A DNA stretch of 21,876 nt from a virus: the IMG/VR virus record IMGVR_UViG_3300027779_000188, positions 1 through 21,876 of that record; one strand, 5' to 3'. The notes below the pieces were generated by a model that was not told where the DNA came from, ran no database searches, and worked only from the letters and a program-made list of their open reading frames with translations. The position numbers and the translations under genes are program-made. Below are positions 20,533-21,876 of this stretch, piece by piece. Numbering within the stretch: the first letter of the stretch is position 1; every line of letters begins with the position of its first letter.

Positions 20533-21189
20533 ATGAAAGCAATACATTATTCAATAATTAAGTTGGAATTTAATATTGAAGGGGATGGAAATACTTATGA
20601 AACCAACCCTCCAAATAAAGCACTAGGTATGATGCCAGATTCTTGGAAGGATCATTTTCATCACAATATAAATTTTTATCTGAATAGCCTAAGCAAAGAC
20701 GATCTCATTAATTTAATTTTTAGAAACAAGGCTAAAAGATCTTGGGTTCGGAACGATAGGATAGGAAAGAGCATGATCTACTTTTCCTCCAAAGAAAAAG
20801 GTAAGTCTGGATATATGGTAGGTGATAGTGAAGAACTTGAATCATTGGTAGGAAAAGGTGTTGCAGCAGCAGAAACTATTGATCAAATGATTGGCGGAAC
20901 CATGTTGATATATGGTTCAAGGTCAGCTAAGTGGGTGTCTCATATCCTAGAATCCTTTAGCCATGCTCAACTCAACATCATAAGTAGATCTCTAGGCAGG
21001 CCAGTCACACACAAAGATTACAAGTTAATCAGTAGTAACTTATCCCCTGCTTCTGGTAGGCCTTATCTTTTGCGTGATCAAAAGTACGGGAGAGATAAGG
21101 ATCTTGCTATGGAAGATTTCAGATTTGCAATAACCAATGCTCTGATGAAAAGTCTAAGTGAAACAAAAGAATTTAAAGATGCCGCTTAA
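20533..21189 (+). CDS. Unknown protein following the VWA gene
   Basis: 218 residues from ATG 20533, which has GGAG about 8 bases upstream and lies 11 bases after the VWA stop; an earlier in-frame ATG at 20488 is inside the VWA gene. Starts MKAIHYSIIKLEFNIEGDGN. The middle has a Lys/Ser-rich stretch and GGTMLIYGSRSAKWVSHILE. The DNA is more A+T-rich than the preceding genes. No family recognised. Probably co-transcribed with the AAA/VWA module. Confidence 0.7.
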   Translation: MKAIHYSIIKLEFNIEGDGNTYETNPPNKALGMMPDSWKDHFHHNINFYLNSLSKDDLINLIFRNKAKRSWVRNDRIGKSMIYFSSKEKGKSGYMVGDSEELESLVGKGVAAAETIDQMIGGTMLIYGSRSAKWVSHILESFSHAQLNIISRSLGRPVTHKDYKLISSNLSPASGRPYLLRDQKYGRDKDLAMEDFRFAITNALMKSLSETKEFKDAA

Positions 21190-21201
21190 TAGGAGAAGTA
21201 T

Positions 21202-21876
21202 ATGAGAGCTAACCCAAAGTACTACCACCCCGAAAACCTTGACGGACTTAGTGATGTAGCTAAGGAGTTGGGTGTAAAATTCTTTAAAGAGTTTATGACC
21301 TCATACAAGAACATGAAGGATAATGAAGCATCAGACCGTTATTATGATACTGATTTAATCAATTTTTTATTAGGTCAGGAAGAGATCACAAATATGGTAG
21401 CAGATTGGGGCGAGACTTTCATTAGTGGGTTTACTCCGATTCAGTCTAAGAGTTTGCTATCAATGAGATCCACTAGGCTGATACTAGAGGAGTTTGCTCT
21501 GGAAGATCGTAATGAAGTTCTGCGACTTAGAGGGACGATTGATCGTATGCAAAAACATTTTAAAGATGGGCATATCAACCAAATGCTTGGAGAAACACCA
21601 AACATAAGAGATAGGCAAGTTAAAAGAACGATGAAGGTGATTGAAGACTTGTTTAGAGTTTCATCACTCAGAACTCCACAGAACGGAGATATTAGGGTAG
21701 AAAGTTTAAAGTTAGTTCCCTCTAACCAATGGGACGATGTGAAAGCAGACAGCAGAAGTTATGAATCTTATGATACTTTAGATCAAAAATTAGAGTTAGC
21801 ATTGCCATTTGATTTTTTAAATAAGATTGTCAAGAATGACCTTAATAATTTTCGAGATAGGTTTGTGCTAGATATA
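21202..21876 (+). CDS. Unknown protein, partial (runs off right edge)
   Basis: ATG 21202 follows AGGAGAAGTAT. The frame is open for 225 codons to the window edge. Starts MRANPKYYHPENLDGLSDVA, then helices, and VADWGET (residues 67-73) from the 24-base repeat. Later parts look helical and charged (IDRMQKHFKDGHINQML, RQVKRTMKVIEDLFRV). No family recognised. Likely the last known member of the AAA/VWA operon in this window. Confidence 0.7.
   Translation, partial: MRANPKYYHPENLDGLSDVAKELGVKFFKEFMTSYKNMKDNEASDRYYDTDLINFLLGQEEITNMVADWGETFISGFTPIQSKSLLSMRSTRLILEEFALEDRNEVLRLRGTIDRMQKHFKDGHINQMLGETPNIRDRQVKRTMKVIEDLFRVSSLRTPQNGDIRVESLKLVPSNQWDDVKADSRSYESYDTLDQKLELALPFDFLNKIVKNDLNNFRDRFVLDI
21396..21419 (+). 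repeat. 24-base direct repeat, copy B
   Basis: Exact match to 20479-20502 in the same reading frame (VADWGET), but inside an otherwise dissimilar protein. Confidence 0.85.

Overview
The window looks like part of the genome of a tailed double-stranded DNA phage, or a prophage or phage-plasmid relative, probably of a Gram-negative bacterium. It splits into two divergent blocks. From 1 to about 8.1 kb every gene is on the minus strand and forms a packaging and head module. In transcription order this holds the terminase small subunit, a 54-residue basic protein, the terminase large subunit, a 707-residue portal, two small proteins, an acidic scaffold, the major capsid protein, a small protein, and a head-tail adaptor that runs off the left edge. 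From about 8.9 kb to the right edge every gene is on the plus strand: closely packed small accessory genes, then an AAA+/VWA module. The host cannot be named from this sequence. No integrase, tRNA, CRISPR array or insertion sequence was seen.

The blocks are separated by about 860 bases without a convincing gene. This gap looks like a replication origin. It has four perfect DnaA-box matches within 136 bases, then four iteron-like direct repeats at 21-22 base spacing, then A+T-rich DNA interrupted by a G-tract/C-tract inverted repeat. A sigma70-like promoter facing the head genes lies between two of the DnaA boxes.

From 8.8 to 15.5 kb the plus-strand block carries nine copies, two of them degenerate, of a 15-base palindrome TCGGGTTSAACCCGA. 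Some copies lie in intergenic leaders, some overlap stop codons and some are inside reading frames. Three copies continue into a shared ribosome-binding leader that ends at a start codon, and a fourth gene has the leader without the palindrome. A second leader type (CGGAGAGTAACTATG) precedes other small genes. A pentamer, CTATC, is strongly over-represented around 9.85-10.4 kb. Two hairpins resembling intrinsic terminators lie inside coding sequence, at 13.8 and 15.46 kb.

Recognisable plus-strand products are a stand-alone polynucleotide 3'-phosphatase of the PseT type, a DUF2958 protein, a zinc-ribbon protein and a helix-turn-helix protein. The last module (17.4-20.5 kb) encodes a MoxR-type AAA+ ATPase, a DUF3150-like protein and a protein joining a metallopeptidase-like HExxH domain to a VWA domain. 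Two unrecognised genes follow, the second cut by the right edge. Most of the rest are small hypothetical proteins, several with a single predicted membrane segment and several shorter than 60 residues.
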